64,000 nt of DNA, from assembly GCA_946894095.1 (NCBI GenBank), contig OX335645.2:15151001-15215000 (forward strand), read 5' to 3'. Under the pieces are notes generated by a model that was given only the letters and a program-made list of their open reading frames with translations, had not been told where the DNA came from and ran no database searches. The stretch's first letter is position 1; each line of letters begins with the position of its first letter. Position numbers and translations under genes: made by a program. The DNA is from Incurvaria masculella (taxonomy: Eukaryota; Arthropoda; Insecta; Lepidoptera; Incurvariidae). Shown in pieces: positions 43,721 to 54,810 of the stretch.

Positions 43721-45033
43721 TAGGTCGGGGAAAAAGTCTTTTCGCATTATAGTATGAATGAACTTGTAATAAAATCTCTTTGGCTATACTATTTGTATCT
43801 GGCTGGTTTTGGTATCATTGAAAGTTTAAATTTTAAAGAACATAATTCCAAATTCAAATTAGGAAAATGTGTGATTCTCATTTGTTTTTCGTACTGTCAA
43901 AATGAGTGAATCTAATGAAGAAATTCGATACATTTTAAAATTTTACTACAAAAAAGGTAAAAATGCAACGCAAGCCGCGAAAAAAATTTGCGATGTTTAT
44001 GGACCTAGTGCAGTGTCTGTGAGAGTAGCACAAATTTGGTTTAAGCGTTTTCAATCCGGAAATTTTGATGTCAAAGATGCACGTCGCTCTGGTCGCCCTA
44101 TTACGGATAAAATGGATGCCATTTTTGAAAAAGTGGAGCAAGGTCGGCATATCAGTAGTTACGACGTAGCTGAAGAACTAGGAATTGACCAGAGATCTAA
44201 ATCGATCTTTGGAATTGACCACAAAACAGTTTTGGCGCATTTGAAAAAAACTGGGTACACAAAAAAGCTCGATATTTGGGTACCTCACGAGCTCACTGAA
44301 AGAAACCTAATGAACCGTGTACTCATTTGTGATTCTTTATTACGACGTAATGAAACCGAACCATTTTTGAAGAAGCTGATAACTGGTGATGAAAAGTGGA
44401 TCACGTACGACAAGAACGCGCGAAAAAGGTCGTGGTCAAAGGCCGGTCAAGCTTCACAGACTGTGGCGAAACCCGGGTTAACTCGCAACAAGGTGATGCT
44501 GTGTGTGTGGTGGGATTGGAAGGGCATTATTCATTATGAGCTGTTACCACCAGGCAGGACCATCGATTCTGAACTCTACTGCGAACAACTGATGAGATTA
44601 AAGCAAGAAGTTGAGAGAAAGCGGCCGGAATTAATCAACAGAAGGGGTGTGGTTTTTCATCATGATAACGCTAGACCTCACACATCTTTAGCCACTCAGC
44701 AAAAACTAAGAGAGTTTGGCTGGGAGGTGTTAATGCATCCGCCGTATAGTCCTGACCTTGCACCTTCAGATTTCCACCTGTTTAGGTATCTTCAGAATTC
44801 TTTAGGCAGTGTCAGGTTAACATCACGAGAGGACTGCCAAAACCACTTGTCGCGGTATATTGATCAGAAGTCCCAATATTTCTATAGCAATGGGATCATG
44901 TCCCTACCTACAAGATGGCAAAAAGTTATCGAACAAAATGTTACCTACATACTTTAGTTAAATGTAAATAAACCATATTAAAAAATGTTTTGAATTTTCT
45001 TAAAAAATGCGAAGAAACTTTTTCCCCAACCAA
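43721..45033 (+). mobile_element. Mariner transposon with readable TIRs
   Basis: The left end GGTCGGGGAAAAAGTC..TTTTCGCATT and the reversed right end GGTTGGGGAAAAAGTT..TCTTCGCATT are imperfect TIRs of about 28 bp around a mariner transposase. TA dinucleotides lie at both edges (43721-43722 and 45034-45035), though the exact first base is ambiguous. About 1.3 kb, the standard mariner size. Confidence 0.9.
43902..44957 (+). CDS. Mariner transposase, D,D34D, uninterrupted
   Basis: 351 codons. The N-terminal paired helix-turn-helix region binds the TIR, with a GRP AT-hook-like motif in RRSGRP (62-66). WVPHEL (126-131) is the conserved linker motif. The catalytic DDD triad is D163 (TGDEKW), D255 (HHDNARPH) and D290 (SPDLAPSD), with exactly 34 residues between the last two, as in mariner. 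The protein performs cut-and-paste transposition at TA sites. An unusual in-frame 10-residue insertion (about residues 97-106) lies in the second helix-turn-helix, encoded by 30 bp at 44181-44210 and bracketed by an 11-bp direct repeat. The core is intact, but this insertion could abolish DNA binding. Confidence 0.95.
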   Translation: MSESNEEIRYILKFYYKKGKNATQAAKKICDVYGPSAVSVRVAQIWFKRFQSGNFDVKDARRSGRPITDKMDAIFEKVEQGRHISSYDVAEELGIDQRSKSIFGIDHKTVLAHLKKTGYTKKLDIWVPHELTERNLMNRVLICDSLLRRNETEPFLKKLITGDEKWITYDKNARKRSWSKAGQASQTVAKPGLTRNKVMLCVWWDWKGIIHYELLPPGRTIDSELYCEQLMRLKQEVERKRPELINRRGVVFHHDNARPHTSLATQQKLREFGWEVLMHPPYSPDLAPSDFHLFRYLQNSLGSVRLTSREDCQNHLSRYIDQKSQYFYSNGIMSLPTRWQKVIEQNVTYIL

Positions 45034-45418
45034 TATTTTATCATTAGCCAGTTCAGCATTCACGGCGAAGAAGAACTGGCAAGAAACTTCGCTGATTTTT
45101 TTCAACGTCCACTTAGTCTAAGTTTACAAATATGTTTGCCACTGCTTACAGAAATACGGGTTATTGGTACCCGTTTATGTCAATACATTAAATTAATATG
45201 AATTCACAAAAATCTACCATTCACGCCGTATGCAACAGTTCATGACAAATAACGGTTTATTCTGCAAAGTCATGTCCGTCATCTAACATGTTGCCAATTG
45301 GAGCAGGCCAGTCCCCACAAACAGCACCCGTTCCCGGGCATCACGCCGGGTCCAGCTTTGCTATTAGCCCGCGCCGCGCCGCCGCCGCTGCCCGCACCAG
45401 TTTCGACGGCCTAACCCT
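45034..45418 (+). other. Intron between mariner and family-B repeat
   Basis: No gene. The right part (about 45300-45418) is GC-rich (CCCGCGCCGCGCCGCCGCC). Nothing else was recognised. Confidence 0.5.
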
Positions 45419-45830
45419 GTTTTTAGGGTTCCGTACCCAAAGGGTGAAAACGGAACCCTATTACTAAGCCTCCGCTGTCCGTCCGTCCGCCCGTCCGTCC
45501 GTCCGTCCGTCCGTCCGTCCGTCCGTCCGTCCGTCCGTCCGTCCGTCCGTCCGTCCGTCCGTCCGTCCGTCCGTCCGTCCGTCCGTCCGTCCGTCCGTCC
45601 GTCTGTCCGTCTGTCACAAGGCTGTATCTCAGTAACCGTAACAGATAGACAGCTGAAATGTTCACAGATTGTGTATTTATTTTGCCGCTATAACAACAAA
45701 TAGGTAAGATTATAAAATAATTAAAATTAAAGGGGGCCCCCATACAAAAAACGTGATTTTTTGTATTATTTTTTGTTCGATGGTACGGAACCCTTCGTGT
45801 GCGAGTCCGACTCGCACTTGGCCGGTTTTT
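45419..45830 (+). repeat. Family-B repeat, full-length copy with expanded CCGT array
   Basis: Starts TTTAGGGTTCCGTACCC and ends GACTCGCACTTGGCCGG. It carries an inverted GGGTTCCGT/ACGGAACCC pair at the 5' end and a GCGAGTCCGACTCGC palindrome at the 3' end. Other copies lie at 22326-22527, 25808-29180 (split) and 52660-52926. It is a non-coding, non-autonomous element of unknown class. Confidence 0.88.
45477..45608 (+). repeat. (CCGT)n microsatellite
   Basis: About 33 tetranucleotide units with only a few imperfect ones, sitting at the internal CCGT block of the family-B repeat. Other copies of the repeat have only 3-6 units here. Confidence 0.97.
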
Positions 45831-48800
45831 GATTCCAAGTTGATTTTAATTATATTTATTTTATCTTTTTATTAATGATAGGTATACAGTAGGTATATAA
45901 CTAATAATACAAACTAAACTCCGCGTTAACTAACTAAACTAAAGCGTTACCATTACTTAAAAATAAACTGAATACAATTAATGTCTTAAATCTAAAAACT
46001 ACATTAGATCCTCTAGAAAAGAAGATGCGGCCATAGTACCGAGAAAACTGGAAGCGTTACTGCGTTAAATGGTCATGCGCTGCCTCGGGTACTGTTAATG
46101 ATCTGATTTCGCCTAAAGCTGCGCGCATGCATTACATTTTCAATAATTAGTTTTGAGGCGACAGCAGGACCAAAAACGTGAAAAATCGTCGATTTAAAAA
46201 AATGCTGAGTTATTCTTAAAAATAAACAATCTGTAAAAAATATGTCATACTCTGATCATCTGTTACTTACTGCCCGACATTTTTTTCAGAAAATATGAAA
46301 ACAAATTACTAAACATGTTAGTAAGGTGTTAAAAATTCAAACATTAAGCGTCATTTACTTTTAAATTAAAATATCTTAAGAAGCGTTCACATTTTTTACA
46401 ATAAAGTAATACGTTTACGTATGGATTTTTTAAAATCGCTTTTATGTTTTTGTTTCTTCAGAGCTCAAAAGAGAGCTTGTTCGGAGCGGAAAGTAATAAA
46501 GTTCAACGAATTTAACGGCTTCGGCCACGTGACTCTAAATCGTATTTACTATGGCCACTTCCTGAGTCGAATACAAAAACGTTGTGTTCACAAAACACGA
46601 CAAAATGGTACCTATGCATCGAATTAATTTGGTACTACCATTTCCATACCTTTCTATTGCAACTAAATTCACATTGGCCAATTTGTCTGCAACGAGTTAT
46701 AAGCAATTTCAGATTTTTTTTCGGGAAACATATTTATTTTCAAAATCACATCGCGCCATCCACTTTCATAACGTCAAGGTTGTAATGTTGGCCTCGCTGT
46801 TCTGCTGGATTAGAGTTTGACCTCGATAGTCTCAAATGTTCTAGAAACACGCTTCCAGTCCAATGGGGAACATTAGGCCTGGAAGCGTGTTTCATTTCTC
46901 ATTTCTCAACCGATTCACGTGAAATTTTGTGAGCAGTTTCAATAATTATATGGATTTTTTTGTCGATTCCGTTTTTAGATTTTTTTCAAAATCGCAGAGC
47001 CATTTCGAAAAATGTTTAAAAAATGCTTGGTCTTGTCACAAAACGAAAGTTTTAAGCTGTGCACATTTACTCGGTTCAAAGATTTCAAAGACGGACTTAG
47101 AGAACTCAGAGAGCCACTTATAGTCTGTAGTTGGTAGTCACGTGGTTTCAGCGGCCACGCCGCGCGGCGGCACAGCGCTGTTTGTCCTTTGCCGTGTTTC
47201 CATGTACAATGCGGTATCCCATTGTGGGCCCGGAGGACGGTCATCAGTATGCGGAGCGCAGCCCCGGTTCCTGCGCCGTCCTCCCCTCCCCACCCCACCA
47301 CCCCGCGCCGCGGAGCCCGGGGCAACTTCACGAAAGTCGTCAAATTGTGTCTCATTACATTTTCGTGTGTTATGCAGAGAACGCTCGGTGTTCTTCATTT
47401 CAAACGAGATATATTAACTTTCTTACTATTTCCTGACTGAAAAGTAATTGCATATTGTTTTGAAAAAGCTTTAGTACCTTATTTTATGTTTATGAAGATA
47501 AAGAGGTGGTCAAGTTCGATACAATAGCTCGGACCTGTTCCCTCAGTCAAATTAATAAATATTGTTCTGAAATTTTGCACGTTCAATAAATCAACTTTGG
47601 AGCTACGTCTGTACGTTTTAGTATTTTTCACCATTTAGTATTCACCTCCATGCAAACGTGTCAAGGACACAATTTTCCGCCTAGCCCCCATCCGCCAAAC
47701 GCGCGATAAGGAACATATTTCCAACAACTCAACATTTCGCAAAAAAATTCAACGTCCTCGCTCGCAAAATAGCAAAACCAGATTGAGCGTCGTCAAACTA
47801 ACAATGTTACACGGGCAGAAGCCCGATTCTGCTATTTGTCCACTTTCAAACCATTCCGTATAAGTTATGTTTCCGTCAAACATAACACGCTAAGTTTCGA
47901 GTGCGGTTTCCAAAAATCGGTATTCAGCTAATTCACACACGCGTTTTGTTATTGTCTATGGAGTGGTTTGTCTTGCGCGCCGCCTACAGGGTAAAATAAC
48001 CTGTCACGGTTTTGACAGTTGTTTTCTCACTCAAATATGACATACGAAAAGAAAGAGACAGCGATATGCCAACGTAATGTAGAAAAGTGATATTCGAAGT
48101 TCGGCGATGCGATGCTCCGAATTTGACAAATATAATTCTCAAAACCGCAAGTATTCGGCAAAACACACGGCCCACGAGAACATGACCGCGCGTTACGAGT
48201 TTGCGCATGCGTTTTGCAAACTGCGCTAGTAGAATACCATTTCGCGCGAAACATGAGGTTTTGAGAAAACACAAACATAACGCGCGCAGTTATCAATTAG
48301 CAGAATAAGGCTTCAGTGTGCTGGCAGTACCAGTTGGTGCGAGTATACATACGGACAGTGTTCGAGCGAGAAGCAGATTGGTACAAGCCGACATTTTGGA
48401 TCCCATTCTTTATTTATACGGATTTATATTTTAGTCTAAGATTTATATTCCTGAAATTTGTCCATTCAAAGGTTACATTAGATCAGTATTCTCACCATCT
48501 AGACTATTCCTTCCTTTTCTTCTTGCCTTTGAGAACGTCTCCAGTGTCGCTTCGGTGTGTGCGCGGTGATCTACCGTATGAGCATCCATGGAACGCAGTT
48601 TATTCTGTTGTGAACATAGCAGCGATGGTAGAATTGGCTTCTGTGTCCGCCGAGTATGCAACGCACGTACGATATTGATTGTTTCCACGTATCGGCAGAC
48701 CGATACTGCCGCTCAATGCTCACCGCGCCGCCGAGGAACGCGGCGCGCGCTTTTGGAACGCACTCAGCCAAAGAATATGTCCGTGTTCAGGCAACTTGCT

Positions 48801-48989
48801 CTCACCTCCATGGCTCCGAGCCATTCGGTGCAAGGAGCAAGAAATAGCTTTTTGGCTAACATAACAGTTCCGTGTACCTATCTCGGCCGTTTTCTGAATC
48901 GGAATCGCTCAGAATCACTCATTTTTGCTCGACCTCTCCGAGATGGAACACGGAACCGGAGCAAGATCTATCAACCGTCACTTATAACG
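45831..48989 (+). other. Intron, no gene recognised; hairpin and GC-rich patches
   Basis: Contains a hairpin at 46844-46893 (15-bp perfect stem GAAACACGCTTCCAG, 20-nt loop), GC-rich patches at about 47130-47330 and 48560-48780, and a GACAGCGATATGCC-type stretch near 48056 that may belong to an unidentified repeat. Short open frames on both strands lack motifs. Confidence 0.45.
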
Positions 48990-49029
48990 TAGATCATCAT
49001 CCCTAAATTTGGAGACCCTCCAACTCAGA

Positions 49030-49398
49030 AGGGTATCTCTCTATCTTCTATCGTCTTTACCACGGAGAGTGCTCGTCGGAGCTGCATAACGCTGTTCCTC
49101 AGTCCCCTTTCTACCTTCGGTCAACGCGGAACAGGGAGAAAATGCACATATTTACAGTCGACATTCCAAAAATAAGAACCCACCGATCTTCTAGATCCTT
49201 TATCTATACGGTCGGAAAACTATAGAATGAACTCCCTTCCGATGTATTTCCCCCAAAGTACAACCTGCGCTCCTTCAAACATGGTGTGAAGAATCACCTG
49301 GCCGGCCGGCATGGTTTTCGCAGCCCTCCAGTAAATTCGAAATCCCATGGACGTCGTCGGGCGTCCTGGCGTACGCCATATGCCGCGCTTAACATAAA
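49030..49398 (+). pseudogene. LINE C-terminal fragment with short A-tail
   Basis: In one frame with stops, the translation reads as the usual non-LTR ORF2 end: YRLYHGECSSELHNAVP, then an FTVDIPKIRT stretch, NELPSDVFPPKYNLRSFK and VKNHLAGR, followed by a 3'UTR and an A-run at about 49395. It is 5'-truncated, as LINE insertions often are. It resembles the relatives of the dead LINE at 33120 more than the intact one. Confidence 0.75.
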
Positions 49399-49399
49399 A

Positions 49400-50562
49400 A
49401 AAATCAATTCAATGCAGGCAAGTTGATGACCCACCGTTTAAGGTCATTTCGAGTTTAATTTTGTATTGATTGGAAATTAGTTAAGTTTTTAATGAATTTA
49501 GATAGAAATTGCTTATGAGCTTATATGCTTTATGAGATTAGAAGGATTTTGTGTAATGTCATAGTGACTTTCATATCTGCACTTTTTTCGTTTTGACGTT
49601 CGGGCTGGAGAGTTGCTCTGAGCAGTTCTGCCCGATTCCGTTCCGTATCGGACAGTACGGGCCGGAATTAAATCATCCTTGTCCGAACAAACCTTATGTA
49701 TCAGCAGACATCGTCACAAGTTTCTGTAATAATCTAAACTGTGCAGTTTTGCTAATTACAGAATTTACACTAGAAGGTTTCACTCAAGCAGCTGTAATTC
49801 GCTATCTAGAATTGATTTTTCTGGTTACTTCGGTGTAAACTTGTCCTCGAGACCTGCTAGCTAACATTTGATTCACATTTTGAAAATGTATAGCCTGATG
49901 TGGAGTGAATTTCTTATGAAAGGGATGCTTATGAAATTTCCATCTAGAAAAAATATCGTGCGGTTAGCATGGAGGGTTATTTCTTCACCTCCATGGCGGT
50001 TAGTAGTTTTGAACAAGTTAGACATTAATTGGCTTACATGAAATCTTTATTTTAAAAAGTGACATTATCACCTGTCGGTCATTGTCACGTCAGTAATTGT
50101 CATTCCATATCTAGCAGAGTTTAAATATTCTGTTGAATACGAAGCAAACTCGCTCTCTCAAGTGACTCGCATTCCTAAGAATAACGCTGCTGTTCTGTAT
50201 TGATCACAGTATACAAATTAGGAACTAGAATTGCCGCCAAATACTAATTCAGACAGTTTTTGTCCTATTTTTAATTTATGTCGATCTTATTTCAATGACA
50301 TAATAAGATAATTCAGACAGCTGTCCCACCATCTACCCATAATATACAGAGTGTTTACGACACGAGAGAAATAATAGAGGGCATAGATCACAGTCGAATC
50401 GAAGGCTAGTGGAGAAAGTCTCATGTTTTTATCGCGGCTGCTGGAAGAGAAATTAGAATTTATATTTAATCGATTTGCCAATATGTATATTATGTAATCG
50501 TGCGAAAAGCGCTGCGTGGGACGTCTCCCTACCCCCTCCTGCCTACCATACTATCCCCTACT
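49400..50562 (+). other. Intron, nothing recognised
   Basis: AT-rich. The 81-codon open frame at 49593-49838 has no motif. Confidence 0.45.
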
Positions 50563-50690
50563 TAAGAACGGCCCGTAAGCTATGCTCCCCATACAAACGT
50601 AGTTTACGAATAATTTGGAAACCGCTATTCCAATTCAATTGATATTTGATATCTAGTATCAGGTAACAAATATCTGTGTCTGCACCTAGG
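50563..50690. mobile_element. Partial copy of the CCATACAAACGTAGTTTAC MITE
   Basis: TAAGAACGGCCCGTAAGC through CAAATATCTGTGTCTGCA matches the reversed right arm of the element at 30285-30650, then stops. Confidence 0.7.
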
Positions 50691-50767
50691 GCATTCCGGG
50701 AATTCACACACAGGAATACTAAAAACATTCCCAGAATCTCTAAAATGACTCCAGAAAATGAATCCGA

Positions 50768-51142
50768 GCGGCTCGTAGCCTAGTGGCGCGGGGACTGGCC
50801 AAGCGTACCAGAGACCTGGGTTCAATACCGACATGCACCACTGTCTTTCTCTTTCCGAGTTCGATAAGTGCATTTTCATTACGAATGCGAGCTCCATGGT
50901 TCGGAATCCATGTAAAACTGTAGGTCCCCTTCCCCTACTAGGTGGTAGGGTTTAAGCCCACCCGGGTTGGTACCATCGCATTGGATGAAAAGATGGTCGA
51001 AGCGGCAATGTAGCCGTGCTCATAAAGGGAAGGTCCTGGCATGGCACCAAATTCCTTCGGGAATGTGGTGTATTGGGCTAATATCATAACGGTAGTTGTG
51101 TGGTATTAGCCATCTATGTCGGGTCGCATAAAAAAAAAAAAA
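50768..51142 (+). mobile_element. tRNA-derived SINE with A-tail
   Basis: A-box-like TAGCCTAGTGG (50776-50786) and B-box-like GGGTTCAATACC (50818-50829) lie at tRNA-like spacing and form an internal Pol III promoter. A unique body follows (GTGCTCATAAAGGGAAGGTC, GGCACCAAATTCCTTC), then a 13-nt A-tail at 51130-51142. Partial copies lie at 35800-36000 and, reversed, at 59640-59950. Confidence 0.8.
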
Positions 51143-51703
51143 GATTTCCAGAGATTCTTCGGACTCCCACCAGATTCCCCGGACTCCCACCTAAGATTAC
51201 TGAGATTACTATACAATTATTATGTATAAAAAATAAAATAAAAATAAACAATTGTGCACCACATTCGCTGAGTGACCGACCCCTTGCGTCCGGCCTTAGC
51301 GCGGGCGAAGCCGTTGGGATTTCCTTGTTATATAAAACCGTAAAAAATCCAGCACTAACTCTTCTAACTCTAACTCTCAGGGAAAACAACTCCAACTCGA
51401 GTCCACTTGAACGCTCGAGTCCATTTCGACTGGGCGCGTCCTCTGGCACGCGCGGGAGCAGCGCCCACGGCTGCTGCCCGCAGGCACGTCGCACGACCCG
51501 ACCGTTAGCTCTCGACGTGAGCCCCCGGTCGGCGTCGTCCCCCGTCTCCGCCGCGTCGTCGTCGTCTCGCTCGCAGACATCATTTGATATCTCGCCCGGC
51601 CCTCCGCTCCCGGACGTGATGTTGCCGCTTTCGTGACGAACTGAAATTACATTTACCTCGCACGTCACTACGTGTTCTAGGCCATAGCCTGTAGTCCCAG
51701 TTG
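51143..51703 (+). other. GC-rich intron segment
   Basis: 51280-51650 is GC-rich and open in several frames on both strands (178 and 184 codons), an effect of composition. A CGCGGGCGAAGCC stretch near 51300 resembles repeat ends seen at 55630. No motif supports a protein. Confidence 0.4.
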
Positions 51704-52002
51704 TCGCCTAAATTGGCGTTTACGGCAAATCGACTGGCGTCTTCAAATGCATGGAGAAATTGAAGAGCTCGAACCAACATTTGCGAGTCCGAGTTAGATT
51801 TGACAGCTTGCTCAACGTTGCCGTAAATACGTCGACGTTGCCGTTTACGCCGACTCCGCGTTTTCATACAAATCGGAAGTCCGAGTTTGACTTTGACAGC
51901 TTGAAGAAGCAAAACCACAGAATCTCTAATAACTTGTATGAAGTTTGACGTTTTTATGGAAAACGCCAGTCGATCGGTTTGCCGTAAACGCCAATTTAGG
52001 TG
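51704..52002. mobile_element. Palindromic MITE, CCTAAATTGGCGTTTACGGC arms
   Basis: CGCCTAAATTGGCGTTTACG (51705) mirrors CGTAAACGCCAATTTAGGTG (51984). Both arms continue with CGACTGGCGT / ACGCCAGTCG. About 300 bp with no coding. Confidence 0.85.
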
Positions 52003-52659
52003 AGAACTCAGACTGACCACTCTGATATTTCATCGCGTTCTTCTGTGTCTACTTAGTTTTTTTCAGCTTGTTTGAAATTAGGCTAAGCAGGACGACACCG
52101 AGGACGACACTCGAGTTCAGTTGTGTTTAGGGGCTAGTGAGCATCAACAGAATTCATTTCAGGTGATTCTAGAGCTGCATTACCAACGTTAGTAAAATTT
52201 TTTTATAAAAAAAAAAAACTCGGTGAATTTTGTGTCGAAATCGCTGACGAAAGTATTATTTTTAAACATCAAATCTTCTTTAGTTTAAAAAAAAATTATA
52301 TCAAAAAATTGGTTATATCTGATGACTACTTATTTACCACAACTTTACTTCGCCCGCCGTGTTAAGGTGGCCCATCCCGCTCAACTCCCCAACAATCTGG
52401 GAAAGAAGATCACGCACATATTACTTGTCAGGGATCCCAAATTTTGCTTAAAATAGCTTTATTTGATCGAAATATATGTCTGATAACCATTGGCATTGTA
52501 AAATTGTGTTTGGTTTCTAAGTTATAAGGTCCGAAAGTTCGGATTTTTCGCGCGTTTTATACAATAACTTTGGAGATAGATTACGCAATGATGAAATAAG
52601 AATGTCTTAAAAATATTAGTCATCAGACATAGCTTATTTAATCAAGATTTATAATCTAT

Positions 52660-52926
52660 GTTTAGGATTCCGTACCCAAGCTCCCTGTCCGTCCGTCCGT
52701 CCATCCGTCCGTCACAGGGCCGTATCTCATGACCCGTAATAGGTAGGCAGCTGAATTTTTCACAGAGTGTGTATTTATTTTGCCACTATAACAACAAATA
52801 GGTAAAATAAAATAATAATAAAAATTAAAGGGGTTCCCATACAAAAATCGAGATTTTTTGTGTTAAATCTAGTACGATGGTACGGAACCCTTCGTGTGCG
52901 AGTCCGACTCGCACTTGACCGGTTTT
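52660..52926 (+). repeat. Family-B repeat nested in the family-C MITE
   Basis: TTTAGGATTCCGTACCCAAG through GACTCGCACTTGACCGG, with a short CCGT block and some internal loss relative to 45419-45830. Confidence 0.85.
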
Positions 52927-53114
52927 GTTACATATTTGACTACAGCGGACGTGGTTTACTTTTAGCTATAAGTCGTTTTGTAATTACAATTTTCGTAAAT
53001 CATACACTATACTCATTGTTTTTTTTGTGGACATGTTGCATCTTCGTCATCACAAAGCCTGTATTTTTCTTTGAAACAGAGAAGGTCCCAGAGCGCAACA
53101 GCACGGTTTTGTAC

Positions 53115-53343
53115 AGTCAACCAAAGGTTACAGGATACGCTTCCGGTTAAACGTAAAAATGAATGGTGAATAAATACACACTGATTCAATTTTGTTTGGG
53201 TTTTGTTTACTCAGTAGCTAGTAGACATCCTCAACTATGTTTAAATCTATACTCAACACTATAATTGTTTTCAAAAGTTAAAGTATTTCAACTGTTCATC
53301 TTTTCATTCAACCGGATGTGTATCCTAAGCTCTTTGTTCGACT
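53115..53343. mobile_element. 229-bp MITE with GTAC target duplication
   Basis: Left end AGTCAACCAAAGGTTACAGG; reversed right end AGTCGAACAAAGAGCTTAGG. The imperfect TIR continues to CATCCGGTT. It is bounded by GTAC at 53111-53114 and 53344-53347; deleting it restores the family-C MITE's GTTTTGTACCGTG. Confidence 0.85.
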
Positions 53344-53378
53344 GTACCGTGAATTAGTTCCGCCGGGTTGGGCCACCT

Positions 53379-54810
53379 TAAGTCGAGGTCGCGACAATGA
53401 TCCGATATTAGAGGGGCGGGTGTCATATCATCAGCGCTGTCACCACACGCGTCGAATATTCATTAACCGGGATTATAACCTCGTTCACACAGGAGTGAAA
53501 TTACACGCCGCGTCTACGGTACCAAGTGGGTTCGCAGCTACCGCGTCATCCGATACTCCTATGTCTGCTGGCATCTCACCGCAAGCTGCCCTCGCCAGCA
53601 ACCATCGACAATATTTTCATCGACACATCAAATCACTGACATTAGTTAGAAGGCTGCTTCTTGTTAAATTCGAGAAGTAATTCGATACATGCCGAGCCAC
53701 TGGCCTGGATCGGACCACCCGTGCAGAGAAACGAATTCGGGCCGATAGACGCGGAGGGCTCGGCCATTCCGCTTGCGGATTAGGGGGGTTTGGGAGTCGC
53801 TCGGGCGCAAATGGGCCGTTTGCTCGCGAGGTGGACATAATTAATCCATTCTGTGTCGCGCATCGGCGTTTCGGATTACGTTTTCGTGAGGGGTGGAATT
53901 CTATTTAGTGGTTCAATTATTATGTACACATTTCGTAACATGGACGTTACACTGAAGCGGACGCGTAGAGCCACACCAATGTGTTTGAAGTGAGGCGGAA
54001 GAAGACAACCAGACACCTTTTTTATTACACCAGACACCTTACGTTCTCATCATTATTGGCATAGCGATGACAATATGCGATGCGAATACTACAAATGAAT
54101 TCATAACACCAAGTAGCTCAGCTTCAAAATATATAATCTCAAAATGTGTTAAAAAAAATTTTTTATAGTTAAAGTTTCCTCAACAATAATACCAAGTCAA
54201 ACATTTTGCTTAAATACAAAAATAGGAAAATAGACTGAGCGCATTGCAGACTAACATTTACTTTCTTTGTTTATGAACTGTATAAGGAAACCAGATTAAG
54301 CTACAATGTTTAAGAATTTTGCGAAACATTCTTATGAGTCCTTACTATGACTTTCAAAAAAACCTTGTATTTTAAAAGACGATGAAAGAAGATGTATGTA
54401 GATTGTTGTAATGATTTTATACAGTCACGTTTTATCATTTCGTTACGCCCGTTCCATCATGTTGATGTCGGCTTTTGAGTAACAGGAGACTAGAAATAAT
54501 TTCCAGTTCAACGACATAAATTATTAGGCATATCCATGTCAGATATTTTATAAGACAGTGAAATAGACGAATCCGTAGGCAAATACTATGATTTGCTCCT
54601 TCGAAGCAATGGCTCGCCCTTAAATTTATATTTTTATTTCTGGCGTCCTCAAAGGTTACCGACGATTGCCATTTTAAGGATTCGGAGGTAGGTCTCAGAT
54701 TTTACCTTCTCGCAGTCTGTCTATCCGCAATTGCATTTAGAATCATTTGCCCGATTTTGATGCGGTTTGTATCTACACGTATAGTTTGATTCTTAGTATT
54801 CATATAGTAA
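53379..54810 (+). other. Intron, nothing recognised
   Basis: Moderately GC-rich at 53380-53880, AT-rich after. Open frames (120 codons at 53318-53680) overlap a MITE and have no motif. Confidence 0.4.

Larger units (their letters stand above)
52358..53378 (+). mobile_element. Family-C MITE interrupted by two later insertions
   Basis: Begins TTAAGGTGGCCCATCCCGC and ends GGGTTGGGCCACCTTAA. The roughly 530-bp MITE sequence is split at about 52659 by a family-B repeat and at 53114 by a 229-bp MITE. Confidence 0.85.

Noticed and set aside
45423..45743. Minus-strand frame with a repeated GRTD peptide
   Set aside because: Translation of the CCGT microsatellite inside the family-B repeat.
50776..50829. 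A tRNA gene
   Set aside because: A- and B-box-like sequences are present, but the acceptor and anticodon arms do not pair; body and A-tail show it is a SINE.
51100..51668. Long overlapping frames of 178 and 184 codons on opposite strands
   Set aside because: GC-rich low-stop composition, no motif, and the 5' part overlaps the SINE tail.
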